The notes under the pieces are model-generated. The model did not search any database, had not been told where the DNA came from, and saw only the letters and a program-made list of their open reading frames with translations. The translations under genes and the position numbers were made by a program. A stretch of DNA of 46,532 bases from an uncultured Clostridium sp. (lineage in GTDB: Bacteria > Bacillota > Clostridia > Peptostreptococcales > Peptostreptococcaceae), in assembly GCA_900539645.1 (NCBI GenBank), contig UQCY01000002.1, positions 1-46,532 on the forward strand, read 5' to 3'. Of this stretch, positions 9,201-18,490 are shown in pieces (within the stretch, counting starts at the first letter, position 1; each line of letters opens with the position of its first letter).

Positions 9201-9684
9201 TGCTGCTATGTTATACAGTAGAATGGATAACCCTATAATATCAAGAAGCACTCTTGTAGATGACGAAGAGGTTAAGCAGCGGATTATAGAATCGTTTAAA
9301 ATGAAAGGAATGCTTATAAAAGATTTAGATATACTTTCATATATGGATAAAGCACTTGAAGAGCCAAAAAGTAGCTCTAAAATAATAAAAGCTGCTAGAA
9401 ATAAAGATGGCTCTCTTTCAAAAGGTACTGCTGGAGTTACAGACGAGCAATTTGAAATTATAAGAGCATACATAAAAAAATCTATAAAAGACTTGTGTTC
9501 GGATATGATGAGCGGAAATATAAAAATAGAGCCTAAAAAATCAAAGGATAAAGATTCTTGTCGGTTCTGTAGTTATTCATCTATTTGTCAGTTTGATACA
9601 GCACTTAAAAACAATTGCTACAAGGTTATACCTAATAGAACTAGCGACGATGTTATAAAAATGATGGAAGGAGATGTGAAGTAG
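6208..9684 (+). CDS. addB: ATP-dependent helicase/nuclease subunit B
   Basis: 1158 aa, the usual AddB length. The N-terminal P-loop is GRSGCGKT (8-15), which AddB keeps although it does not act as a translocating motor. The C-terminal nuclease has Asp938 (GKIDRID), then Asp956 and Lys958 in VDYKWG, and a GLQLQLLVY helix. The iron-sulphur cysteines are Cys795 (ASCPFAYF) and Cys1118, Cys1121 and Cys1127. AddB pairs with AddA to unwind and resect double-strand breaks and respond to Chi, loading RecA for recombination. A GGAGGGT site precedes the ATG, and the stop is one nucleotide from the addA start, indicating coupled translation. Confidence 0.95.
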   Translation: MGVRFILGRSGCGKTEYMLNEIKEKAISKIEKSPIIILIPEQYTYEMEKRVSNMFASGAKDKYMRVRPMGLKTLSDLVFSYCGNLSKVGINAAGKAIITHNSIEAVSKKLELFSKSYTQPGFTTSISDMISELKQFMITPDRLDEIIGESGDTLPENLVMKLKDIAKIYREFEKKLHEDYVDMHDKVVMLTAKIAECSFLDDMDLYIDGYTSFTPNQYELLKELMKKAKSTTFLFTMDSPFKTGYADYFASTRNTYNRIKDICEKEGIKVEKDVNLCNEDIKRFRGNKELQHLERYYNSYPYSIYQKKTEKIRIREYSNLYNEVEEIAKEIANDIIDGRYRYKDITIAARNIDSYESLVKSIFSEYKIPFYINKKSEAKNNPIITMIISVLEMKKRRYGYETMFRYLKSGLLDFTEDEISLLENYVIANGISGNKWFEDVWEYRLPNSFYEYEESEEELETKKRINDIKNRVIAPIKRFDEKLSSKNRKTVEDICRYLYEFLEDINIFEKIEDTIDTLREKGMLESAARYSQVWNTVSDLLDQLVEIMGNEKISLERFIRIVNIALDEYELKTIPPSIDQVTVTEVDRMNNPNTKHLYLIGTVDGVFPMPSKENGLLSDSDRGKLSDMNVELDKDSRKRVFEEQFLVYKAITATSDKLTVSYPIADSEGKTQRASIIISRIKKLFKNVDIKSYFLEGVYEEDDLKEVNSKIPTFNTMVDKIKEAADKDFENGISDIWKDTYKYYLNDDRYNDITKRIVEGIDFTNQFECVDEDKIKELYNSKTISVSRLEKYASCPFAYFIEYGMKAKDRKEYLFTAPDVGSFVHKVIENYSKTMHKDGITWHEVDDKYIELRVSEMVDELIAKIPGFILESSPKYKYLAHRLKVLITVSIKIIADQIKQGRFEPDEYEVEFGKKRKYPPIQVEYKENEIVELIGKIDRIDKYVNEENKEFVRIVDYKWGKNDINLNDVYYGLQLQLLVYMDAILEGGEIPDNIPIKPAAMLYSRMDNPIISRSTLVDDEEVKQRIIESFKMKGMLIKDLDILSYMDKALEEPKSSSKIIKAARNKDGSLSKGTAGVTDEQFEIIRAYIKKSIKDLCSDMMSGNIKIEPKKSKDKDSCRFCSYSSICQFDTALKNNCYKVIPNRTSDDVIKMMEGDVK

Positions 9685-9685
9685 A

Positions 9686-12600
9686 GTGGGGAGCACAAAA
9701 TGGACTAAAGAACAGCAAGAGGTAATAGACCATAGAGATGGTAACCTGTTAGTATCTGCTGCAGCTGGTTCTGGAAAGACAGCAGTTTTAGTTGAGAGAA
9801 TTATAAGTATGATACTAGATATAGAAGAAAAAGTAGATATAGATAAATTGCTTGTCGTTACTTTTACAAATGCCGCAGCATCTGAAATGAGAGAAAGAAT
9901 AGCTGATGCAGTATCAAAAGCCTTAGAAGAAGCTACTAAGTTAGAAAAAAAAGATGTAATTGAGCATCTTCAAAAGCAGATTTTATTCTTAAATAAAGCA
10001 AATATAACTACAATACACTCATTCTGTCTAGATGTTATAAAAAATAACATACACCTTATAACATTGGATCCAAACTTTAGAATAGGAGATACTACAGAAT
10101 GTCAGCTTATAGCTCAGGAAGCTATAGATGAGGTATTTGAAGAACTTTATGAGCAAGGATATCTTGGAGATGAAAACTCGGAAAAGGGAAAAAGATTTTT
10201 AAAACTTATAGACAGTTTTGCAGAGAGAAACGGAGATAATCAAGTTCAAAGTTTAATTATGTCTATATACAACTTTGCAATGTCGTTTCCAAATCCTGAA
10301 AAATGGTTAAATGAATCTGCAGATGCATTTTTAGTAGACGATGATTTTGATTTTACATCTTCTAAATGGGGAAGAATAGTAATAAACTCTGTAAAAACAG
10401 AGATTGAAGATATAGTTGGAAATATGGAAAAAGCATTGGCTACAGTACATCCATATTTAGGTCAAATAGAAAATATACAAAAAATAATAACTGAATCAGA
10501 AAGAATTGATGTAGTTTACGATAGTCTTGATAAAGGATGGGATGATTTTATAAAGGCTATAGGAGAATTCTACCCAGAAGATTACAGAAAAGGTAAGAAG
10601 ATTAAAAAAGATGATCCAGATGAGATGAGAGAAGCTTGGAAGATTGCAACTGAGTATAGAAAAGAAGCTATAGAAAGTATGAAAAAAGTTGCAGAAATGT
10701 ATAAAAATAGATATTCAAAAGACATAAAAAAAGAAATAGATATGTCTTATCCTATAGTTAGAGCTATTTCAGATGCTGTATTAGAGTTTTGGAAAAAGTT
10801 TGAAGAAGCTAAAAGAGATAAGGGAATAATTGACTTTAATGATATAGAGCATTTTGCACTTGAAATATTGGTCGACGAGGACGAAAATGGGTGCCAAATC
10901 CCGTCAGAAACAGCCAAGAGATATAGTGAAGAGTTTAAGGAAATATTTGTAGATGAGTATCAGGATAGTAATCTAGTTCAGGAAGCTATATTAAGCAGTA
11001 TTGCAAATAAAGAAATGCCGAATAGATTTATGGTTGGGGACGTTAAACAGAGTATTTATAGATTTAGACAGGCTAAACCAGAAATATTCTTGCATAAATA
11101 TGAAACATATTCTACAGAAAAAGATAAAGATGGAAGAAAAATAATGCTTTATAAAAACTTTAGAAGTAGAAAAAACGTATTGGATGCAGTCAATTTTATA
11201 TTTGAAAATATAATGAGTAAAGAGCTTGGTGAAATAGAATATAATGACGATGAAAAACTAAATCCAGGTGCTGTATTTGAAGAATGTTATGAAGAAAATG
11301 CGATAGTCGGAGGAAGTTGCGATGTTCATATAATTGAAAAGAAGGCAAATGAAAATTTAACCGACGAGCAGCTTGAGGAAGAAGAGGATTTAGATAATAT
11401 TCAGATTGAAGCTAGAGCAATAGGAAAGATAATTAAAGAAATTGTCGGAAAAAATTCTGATGGAAAGATACAGATGGTGTACGACAAGGAAGAAAAGAGA
11501 TATAGACAGGCTAAGTATAAGGATATAGTCATACTTCTTAGAGCTACATCAAACTGGGCAAGTGTCCTAATAGAAGAGTTTACAAATATGGATATTCCAG
11601 TATATGCAGATACTGGAACAGGATATTTTGATACTATAGAAATTAAGACAATAGTATCGTTATTAAAAGTAATAGACAATCCAATGCAAGATATACCATT
11701 ACTTGCAGTATTAAAATCTCCAATTTATAATTTTACCCCAGAAGAACTTATAGATATAAGAATAGTGAATAGAAATGTATCATTCTATGAAGCTATGAAA
11801 ATATATGCAAGTTTTGACGATTGTGATAATAAAAAGGTTAGAGATTTCTTGGAGAGATTAGAGGATTATCAAGAAAGATCTTCATATCTTAGTACAGATG
11901 AACTTCTTTGGTATTTATACAATGAAACTGGATATTACGCTTATGTAGCAATTTTACCAGCAGGAAAACAAAGACAGGCTAACTTAAGAATATTATTTGA
12001 AAGAGCTAAACAATTTGAAGACACTAGCTTTAAAGGTATATTCAACTTTATAAACTTTGTCGAAAAATTAAAAAAAGCTGATAGTGATATGGGTGAAGCC
12101 AAGACATTATCTGAAAATGCGGATGTTGTAAGAATAATGAGTATTCATAAAAGTAAAGGACTAGAATTCCCTATAGTAATCTGTGGAGGAATGGGTAAAA
12201 GATTCAATAAAATGGATATGAATAGAGGAATACTATATCACCATGAACTTGGATATGGACCACAGGTGGTAAATTTAGAAACTAGATTATCATACCCTTC
12301 AATGATGAAAGAAGCTATGAAAAAACAGATGGTTGTTGAGATGCTTTCTGAGGAAATGAGAGTATTATACGTTGCATTTACTAGGGCAAAGGAAAAATTG
12401 ATAATAACAGGTGCTGTAAATGATGTTGAAAAGAATTTACAAAAATGGGCATCTAATTCTCAAAAGGTAACAAAGGATAATAAATTAGATAGATATAATC
12501 TTTTAAAATCTGCATCATTCTTAGATTGGATAATGTCTGTTGCAATAGCCCACAAAGATGCTAGAGGAATACTTCCACTTGATTCTGAAATAGTAGAAAA

Positions 12601-13528
12601 AAATGATGAGTCTGAATGGAAGTTTAAAATTCACAAAAGAGAGGACTACACTCTTGCAAATGGAGAGGAAGAGGAAATTAATCTAGCTGATGTTTTAAAA
12701 GATGAGCTTACTAGTGATAGAGCTGTTGACTACAGCGAAATAGTAAGAAATAGATTAGACTTTAAATATCCATACCAAAAGAGCGTAGAAAAATCTGGAA
12801 GTATATCTGTTACTGAGATAAAAAGACTTTGGAATCTTGAAAGAGAGGAAGAAGATAGAATAGCTCTTGAGGAAGAAAAAAATGCGTTTATTGAAAATAT
12901 AGACGACATTGAAATTGATAGCAATGAGATAGAATTAAATAGAAGTAATAAAAAAACAGAGATAAAAAGACCTAAATTTATCCAAGAAAATAAAGATGAG
13001 AAACTAAGTCCTACACATAAAGGTAGTGTTGTGCATCTAGTTATGCAGATAATAAATATGGATAGAGTAAACACAATAGATGAAATAAAAAATCAAATTG
13101 AAGAATTTGTCCAGAAGGAAATAATAACTCAGAAAGAAGCGGATGTAGTCAATCCATTTAAGATTTATAAATTCTTTAAATCAGATCTTGGAACTAGAAT
13201 GAAAAATGCAGACTTTATTGGAAGAGAAAAAGCATTCTATACAGAAATTAATATGAAAGATTTATTTGAAAAAGAAGGAATTGATTACGATGAGAGTATA
13301 ATGCTTAGAGGTATAATTGATGCATACTTTGAAGAAAATGAGGAAATAGTTCTTTTAGATTATAAAACAGATTTTGTAAACGAAGAAAATAGAGAAGAAG
13401 TTATAAACAGATATAGAAAGCAGCTTGAAATTTATGCAAAGGTAATAGAAGAAATAACTGATAAAAAAGTAAAAGAACAGTATATATACTTATTTGGTGT
13501 AGATGAATCTGTTAGAATAGATATGTAG
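9686..13528 (+). CDS. addA: ATP-dependent helicase/nuclease subunit A
   Basis: 1280 aa, typical for AddA. Helicase motifs are complete: Q motif KWTKEQQ, P-loop AAAGSGKT (25-32), DEYQD (423-427), GDVKQSIYRFRQA, IHKSKGLEFP and YVAFTRAKEKL. The C-terminal nuclease has Asp1212 (GIIDAYF) and DYKTD (Asp1225, Lys1227). It is the motor and second nuclease of AddAB. The start is GTG: a GAAGGAGA site lies about 11 nt upstream, inside the end of addB, and no later start would keep the Q motif. The 51 nt before sbcD hold no terminator, so the operon probably continues. Confidence 0.96.
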   Translation: MGSTKWTKEQQEVIDHRDGNLLVSAAAGSGKTAVLVERIISMILDIEEKVDIDKLLVVTFTNAAASEMRERIADAVSKALEEATKLEKKDVIEHLQKQILFLNKANITTIHSFCLDVIKNNIHLITLDPNFRIGDTTECQLIAQEAIDEVFEELYEQGYLGDENSEKGKRFLKLIDSFAERNGDNQVQSLIMSIYNFAMSFPNPEKWLNESADAFLVDDDFDFTSSKWGRIVINSVKTEIEDIVGNMEKALATVHPYLGQIENIQKIITESERIDVVYDSLDKGWDDFIKAIGEFYPEDYRKGKKIKKDDPDEMREAWKIATEYRKEAIESMKKVAEMYKNRYSKDIKKEIDMSYPIVRAISDAVLEFWKKFEEAKRDKGIIDFNDIEHFALEILVDEDENGCQIPSETAKRYSEEFKEIFVDEYQDSNLVQEAILSSIANKEMPNRFMVGDVKQSIYRFRQAKPEIFLHKYETYSTEKDKDGRKIMLYKNFRSRKNVLDAVNFIFENIMSKELGEIEYNDDEKLNPGAVFEECYEENAIVGGSCDVHIIEKKANENLTDEQLEEEEDLDNIQIEARAIGKIIKEIVGKNSDGKIQMVYDKEEKRYRQAKYKDIVILLRATSNWASVLIEEFTNMDIPVYADTGTGYFDTIEIKTIVSLLKVIDNPMQDIPLLAVLKSPIYNFTPEELIDIRIVNRNVSFYEAMKIYASFDDCDNKKVRDFLERLEDYQERSSYLSTDELLWYLYNETGYYAYVAILPAGKQRQANLRILFERAKQFEDTSFKGIFNFINFVEKLKKADSDMGEAKTLSENADVVRIMSIHKSKGLEFPIVICGGMGKRFNKMDMNRGILYHHELGYGPQVVNLETRLSYPSMMKEAMKKQMVVEMLSEEMRVLYVAFTRAKEKLIITGAVNDVEKNLQKWASNSQKVTKDNKLDRYNLLKSASFLDWIMSVAIAHKDARGILPLDSEIVEKNDESEWKFKIHKREDYTLANGEEEEINLADVLKDELTSDRAVDYSEIVRNRLDFKYPYQKSVEKSGSISVTEIKRLWNLEREEEDRIALEEEKNAFIENIDDIEIDSNEIELNRSNKKTEIKRPKFIQENKDEKLSPTHKGSVVHLVMQIINMDRVNTIDEIKNQIEEFVQKEIITQKEADVVNPFKIYKFFKSDLGTRMKNADFIGREKAFYTEINMKDLFEKEGIDYDESIMLRGIIDAYFEENEEIVLLDYKTDFVNEENREEVINRYRKQLEIYAKVIEEITDKKVKEQYIYLFGVDESVRIDM

Positions 13529-13579
13529 ACTATTTATTAGTTATTTGGAAAAATAATTGATTTGAAAGGGAGGGAAACT

Positions 13580-14779
13580 ATGAGATTTATACATACTTCT
13601 GATTGGCATCTAGGTAAAAACTTAGAAGGTCATTCTAGAATAGAGGAACAGAGAATGTTTTGTTCTGATTTTATAAAAATAGTAGAGGATAACGATGTAG
13701 ATATGGTAGTAATTGCTGGGGATATATACGATACAGCAAACCCATCTGCAGAGGCAGAAAAACTATTTTACTCTACTGTATCTAAAATAGCAGCAAATGG
13801 AAAAAGATGTGTAGTCGTGATTGCGGGGAATCACGATAGCCCAGAAAGAATAGAAGCTACATCTCCACTTGCATTTGAACAGGGAATACTATTATTTGGA
13901 AATCCATTGAGTAAAACAAGTGTAGGAAAGTTTGAAGGATTTGAGATAGTAGAAGCAAAAGAAGGAATGACAAAAATAATAATAAATGGGGAAAAAGTAA
14001 ATGTACTTACTCTTCCATATCCTAGTGAAAAAAGATTAAATGATGCTTTTGAAGCTGAAACAGATGAGGATAGACAAAAAACTTATTCTCAAAAAGTAGG
14101 CCAGATATTTAAAAACCTACAAGAAGATTTTGATAAAGACAGTATAAATATAGCTGTATCACATCTATTTGTAGTGGGTGGAGAAAGTTCTGATTCTGAA
14201 AGACCTATACAACTAGGAGGAAGCCTTTTAGTTGAGAGAAAAGATTTACCAGATAAAGCAAATTATGTTGCGCTAGGTCACCTTCATAAGCAACAGAAGG
14301 CATCAGAACTTGGCTGTTCTTATTATTCAGGATCACCTCTTCAGTACAGTAAAAGTGAGAGGGTATATGCAAAAGGAGCAAAACTTGTAGAAATACACCC
14401 AAATGAAAAGCCTAAACTTGAGGATATAATGTTTAATAACTACAAGCCTATAGAGCTATTCAAATGTAGAGGAGTACAAGAAGCGCTAGACATATGTGAG
14501 CAAAATCGGGGAAGAAGCATGTGGTCTTATTTTGAAATAAAAACAGATGAGATAATAAGCCAAGAAGATATAAAGGCTATGAAAAAAAATCTAGCGGATA
14601 TTATAGAAATCAAACCTGTAATAACATATCAGCAAGAAGAAAAAACTGTAGATTTAAAAACTAAATCAATGGCTGAACTATTTAGAGATTTTTACACATT
14701 CAATAAAGGTGTAGAGCCTAAGGGAGAGGTAATGGATATGTTTATGAAAGTAGCAGGAGAAGAAGGGGGAGACGAATAG
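13580..14779 (+). CDS. sbcD: SbcCD nuclease subunit D (Mre11-type)
   Basis: 399 aa with all metallophosphoesterase motifs in order: SDWHLGK (Asp8, His10), GDIYD (Asp48), GNHDSPE (Asn84, His85, Asp86), SHLFVVGG and GHLHKQ. With SbcC it forms the bacterial Mre11-Rad50 complex that opens hairpins and trims blocked or protein-bound DNA ends. I use the ATG at 13580 with GGGAGG upstream; the in-frame TTG at 13562 lies before that site. The stop is 2 nt from the sbcC start, so the two are translationally linked. Confidence 0.95.
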   Translation: MRFIHTSDWHLGKNLEGHSRIEEQRMFCSDFIKIVEDNDVDMVVIAGDIYDTANPSAEAEKLFYSTVSKIAANGKRCVVVIAGNHDSPERIEATSPLAFEQGILLFGNPLSKTSVGKFEGFEIVEAKEGMTKIIINGEKVNVLTLPYPSEKRLNDAFEAETDEDRQKTYSQKVGQIFKNLQEDFDKDSINIAVSHLFVVGGESSDSERPIQLGGSLLVERKDLPDKANYVALGHLHKQQKASELGCSYYSGSPLQYSKSERVYAKGAKLVEIHPNEKPKLEDIMFNNYKPIELFKCRGVQEALDICEQNRGRSMWSYFEIKTDEIISQEDIKAMKKNLADIIEIKPVITYQQEEKTVDLKTKSMAELFRDFYTFNKGVEPKGEVMDMFMKVAGEEGGDE

Positions 14780-14781
14780 GT

Positions 14782-17700
14782 ATGAGACCGATAAAACTTG
14801 AAATAAAAGGTCTTAACAGTTATGTCAATAAACAGACTATAGATTTTGAACAATTGACAGAGAGAGGTCTTTTTGGGATATTTGGAAAGACTGGAAGTGG
14901 TAAATCTACAATTTTAGATGCGATAACACTTTCTCTGTATGGAAGTATTGCTAGAAATACCAAGGAATATATAAATAGTTTATCTGAAAAAGCAGAGATA
15001 AGCTATGAATTTGAAATAGGTTCAAGACGATATGTAGTTGATAGACATATAATTAGAAGCAAGGCTGGTGGAATAAAAACATCTTATGCAAGAGTTATTG
15101 AAAAATTAGGAGATGGAAGTGAAAATGTACTTGCAGACAAGGTAAATGAAGTAAATGAAAGTATAATAAAAATAATTGGGCTTACAGCAAATGACTTCAC
15201 TAAATCTGTAGTACTTCCACAAGATAAGTTTAATGACTTCTTAAAACTGGGTGGAATAGATAGAAGAAATATGCTAGAGAGAATATTCAACCTAGAAAAA
15301 TACGGAAAGAAATTAATTGAAAGCGTAAGAAATAGAAAAAATAAAACAAAAACTCAAGTAGATATGCTTCAGGTTTCATTATCTCACTATGAAGAAGTAA
15401 CTGATGAAAAATATGATGAGATGATAAAAAAATTAGAAACCGATAAAGAAGATTGCAGAGTTAAAAATAGATTGTACAAAGAAAAAGTAGAAAAATACGA
15501 CATAGATAAAGTTGTATATGAAAATCAGAAACGGTACAATGAAGCGAAAGAACTCCTAAAGGTATATGAGGATAAAAAAGAAGAAATAGAAGAAAAAAGA
15601 AAGAAAATGTCTAGGGCAGAAAATGCAAATATGATAGACCCCTATATAGACAACGTAGAAAAACTTCAAAAACAGTTTGAGGACTCTAAGAATCAATTAA
15701 AAATAATTGAAGAAGAGATAAGATTAATTAAGAAAGATTTAGAAATATCTAGAGCTAGATTTGCAGAAATAGAAAGAAAAAAAGACGATACTATCCCTAG
15801 ATTGAGCGAAGAAAAGGTAAAACTTGAAAGAGCTATAAATTTACTTGATGAAACAGAGGAAATAAGTACAAGACTAGTAAGGCTAAAATCTGTTGGAGAA
15901 AAATTAGAAATCCAGAAAAAAGAACTTCTAAAAAATATAGAAGATATAAAAGCTCAGCAAAATCTTTACGCAGGAAAAATTAAAGACAGTGAAAATAGAT
16001 TAGCAGAAATAAATGTACCAGCAGCATTCCGTCAAAATATAGAAAAAGGATACTCACATATAAAGGAATTAAATGAGGTCAAAAGGGAGCTAGAAAAAAG
16101 TGAGATTGATTTACAGAAATGTGAATCTGAGTACAGCGAAAACAATGTAGCTCTTAAACTAGTTGGAAGAGATAGGGATTCTGTTAAGGAAAAAATAGAA
16201 GAAGTTGAAAATAGAATATCTATAATGATGAAAAATTCTCCACTTACAGCAGAAGAGATAACTAAAAAGACTGAATATGTTACAGAAATGAGATCAGAGC
16301 TAAAATCTTTAAAACAGTTAGAAGAAGAAAGAGATAATCTTCAAAGTGAGTTAAATGACTGTTTAGAAAAAAGACACAGAGTTAGTAGAGAAATATCTAC
16401 ATCAGAAGATAGACTTTCTAAAATAAGAAAAGACATAGAAACAGCTAATAAAAATATAGATGAATTTAGATACTTAAACAGAGTTTCAGATATAAGAAAA
16501 GAGCTTGAGGACGGTAAGCCTTGCCCTGTTTGTGGCTCTTTAGACCATATGAGAACTGATAGCACTAATTACGACGATAGAATAGAATACTATGAAGGAA
16601 TTTTAAACAAAGAAAAAACAAATGAAAGAAACGAAATAGAAAGACTAGATTCGCTAAAGATAAAAAGAAGTGGATATGTATCTGAAGAAAAGATAAAAAC
16701 TGAAGCTATAAATAAGAAAAAAGCTGAAATAGGGGAAAAAAATTCACTAGAACTTTCTAAAAAATACGACTCAGAAACTAGAAATCTTGAAGCAGAAAAA
16801 AGAGCTGTATCTGATTGGAATATTGAAAAGTCTAGATTAGACGAAGATTTAAAAAGATATAATGAAGATTATTCAAAAAACGATAAAGAATTTACTAGAA
16901 TTAATGAGTCATTAAAAGGAATAATGAAACGCAGACTTAGTCTATCTGAAAATGTATCTGAGTTAAAAGTTAAAAAAGATAAGCTTGAACTTGAAATAGT
17001 GTCTATAAAAAGAATTACCAAGGTAGATGATATATTCTCTAAAGTAGAGGAAATAAAGGCAAATGAAATAGAATCAGAAGCAGTTGAAAAAGAATTAGCT
17101 GAATTTAGAAATACAAAGTCTAAGATAGATAAAGAATTTGACGACTGCAAAACAAAGATACATTCTATAGAAGTTGAAATTTCTTCAATAGAAAAAGACT
17201 TTGAAGGAAATAAAAAACAGTACACAGAAAAGACAGAGGAAGCCCAGAGAATAACAAGAGGTAAAAATCCTAAGGAACTACTTGAAAAGACTGAACAAGA
17301 AATATATAAAATAAATAATAATTACTCTGAACTTAAAAAAGAATTTGACGATAAGAGTAAATCTAGAGAAGACAAGGATTCTCTTAGAAGCAAGATTCAG
17401 GGAGAGTGTAACACTACGGAAGAGCAGCTTGGATACTACAAAAATGTACTTAAAGAAATGCTTGCTAAGTATAGATTTGACAGCGCGTATACTGTAAAGA
17501 AATTTGTTATGCCTACTGTAGATATCGAGATTATGAGAAAAGAGATATCTGACTACGATGAAGGTAGAAAAAATCTAGATTTTAAAATAGACGATTTAGA
17601 GAAAAAATTAGATGGTAGAAAAGTCAAAGAAGATGAATTTGATAGATTAAATGAAGAAATAATTCTATTAAAAGAGGAGATAAGCGAGCTTGAAAGAAGT

Positions 17701-18300
17701 AACGCAGTTCTATTTGATAGGATAACAGCTATGAAAAAAGACCTTGAAAAGAAGAAAAAGATAAAATCTGAATTTGACGAGGTTTCAAATGACTATAGAC
17801 TGTTAGATGAGATAGATAGAATAATTCAAGGAAATAAATTTGTCGAATACGTTGCAACAAATCACCTAAAATATATTGCACTTGAAGCATCAAAACGACT
17901 TTCTACAATTACCAATGGAAGATATGCACTTGAAATAAATGATGCTCTAGAGTTTGTTATGAGGGATAATTTCAATGGTGGAGAGAGAAGAGGGGTTGAC
18001 ACTCTTTCTGGAGGAGAAACGTTCTTAACATCACTATCTCTTGCACTTGCTTTATCATCTCAGATACAGATGAAGGGAAATGCACCACTTGAATTCTTCT
18101 TCTTAGATGAAGGATTTGGTTCATTGGATGTAGAGCTATTGGATACTGTAATGGAATCATTAGAAAAATTACACAGTTCTAATTTAAGTATAGGAATAAT
18201 ATCGCATGTTGAAGAATTAAAAAATAGAGTTCCAGTAAAACTAGTTGTAACAGCTGGAGAAATTGGAGAAGGATCAAAAGTTAAAATAGAATATAGTTAG
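14782..18300 (+). CDS. sbcC: SbcCD ATPase subunit C (Rad50-type)
   Basis: 1172 aa. N-terminal ABC half with P-loop FGKTGSGKST (Lys41); a long, highly charged coiled-coil region; the zinc hook CPVC (Cys581, Cys584) near the middle; a second coiled coil; then the signature LSGGE (1075-1079) and Walker B FFFLDEGFGSLD (Asp1109, Glu1110). This is the full Rad50/SbcC layout: the ATP-driven clamp holds DNA ends and controls the SbcD nuclease. It is the last gene of the seven-gene run, followed after 8 nt by a strong terminator. Confidence 0.95.
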   Translation: MRPIKLEIKGLNSYVNKQTIDFEQLTERGLFGIFGKTGSGKSTILDAITLSLYGSIARNTKEYINSLSEKAEISYEFEIGSRRYVVDRHIIRSKAGGIKTSYARVIEKLGDGSENVLADKVNEVNESIIKIIGLTANDFTKSVVLPQDKFNDFLKLGGIDRRNMLERIFNLEKYGKKLIESVRNRKNKTKTQVDMLQVSLSHYEEVTDEKYDEMIKKLETDKEDCRVKNRLYKEKVEKYDIDKVVYENQKRYNEAKELLKVYEDKKEEIEEKRKKMSRAENANMIDPYIDNVEKLQKQFEDSKNQLKIIEEEIRLIKKDLEISRARFAEIERKKDDTIPRLSEEKVKLERAINLLDETEEISTRLVRLKSVGEKLEIQKKELLKNIEDIKAQQNLYAGKIKDSENRLAEINVPAAFRQNIEKGYSHIKELNEVKRELEKSEIDLQKCESEYSENNVALKLVGRDRDSVKEKIEEVENRISIMMKNSPLTAEEITKKTEYVTEMRSELKSLKQLEEERDNLQSELNDCLEKRHRVSREISTSEDRLSKIRKDIETANKNIDEFRYLNRVSDIRKELEDGKPCPVCGSLDHMRTDSTNYDDRIEYYEGILNKEKTNERNEIERLDSLKIKRSGYVSEEKIKTEAINKKKAEIGEKNSLELSKKYDSETRNLEAEKRAVSDWNIEKSRLDEDLKRYNEDYSKNDKEFTRINESLKGIMKRRLSLSENVSELKVKKDKLELEIVSIKRITKVDDIFSKVEEIKANEIESEAVEKELAEFRNTKSKIDKEFDDCKTKIHSIEVEISSIEKDFEGNKKQYTEKTEEAQRITRGKNPKELLEKTEQEIYKINNNYSELKKEFDDKSKSREDKDSLRSKIQGECNTTEEQLGYYKNVLKEMLAKYRFDSAYTVKKFVMPTVDIEIMRKEISDYDEGRKNLDFKIDDLEKKLDGRKVKEDEFDRLNEEIILLKEEISELERSNAVLFDRITAMKKDLEKKKKIKSEFDEVSNDYRLLDEIDRIIQGNKFVEYVATNHLKYIALEASKRLSTITNGRYALEINDALEFVMRDNFNGGERRGVDTLSGGETFLTSLSLALALSSQIQMKGNAPLEFFFLDEGFGSLDVELLDTVMESLEKLHSSNLSIGIISHVEELKNRVPVKLVVTAGEIGEGSKVKIEYS

Positions 18301-18308
18301 GAAAAAAC

Positions 18309-18357
18309 AGAACTGTTGTCACTTTTGGAAAATGTGATTAGCAGTTCTATTTTTTTT
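18309..18357 (+). terminator. Rho-independent terminator after sbcC
   Basis: AGAACTG (18309-18315) pairs with CAGTTCT (18342-18348), an inner GTCAC/GTGAT block extends the stem, and eight T residues follow (18350-18357). It closes the operon that begins at 1053. Confidence 0.85.
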
Positions 18358-18396
18358 AGATATATCTGAAAGTTAACATTTAAATAATTTAATAAT

Positions 18397-18427
18397 TTTA
18401 CAAAAGTATCTTCAATTATGATATAAT
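18397..18427 (+). promoter_or_regulatory. Probable promoter for the CNNM/CorC gene
   Basis: TTTACA (18397-18402) and a perfect TATAAT (18422-18427) with a 19-nt spacer, slightly long. The leader to the start codon is about 55 nt. Confidence 0.45.
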
Positions 18428-18490
18428 GGAAATCAAATATATAATTTAAAAGAAAAATGATAGAAAAGTTAAATAGGAGTGTGGTAAATT

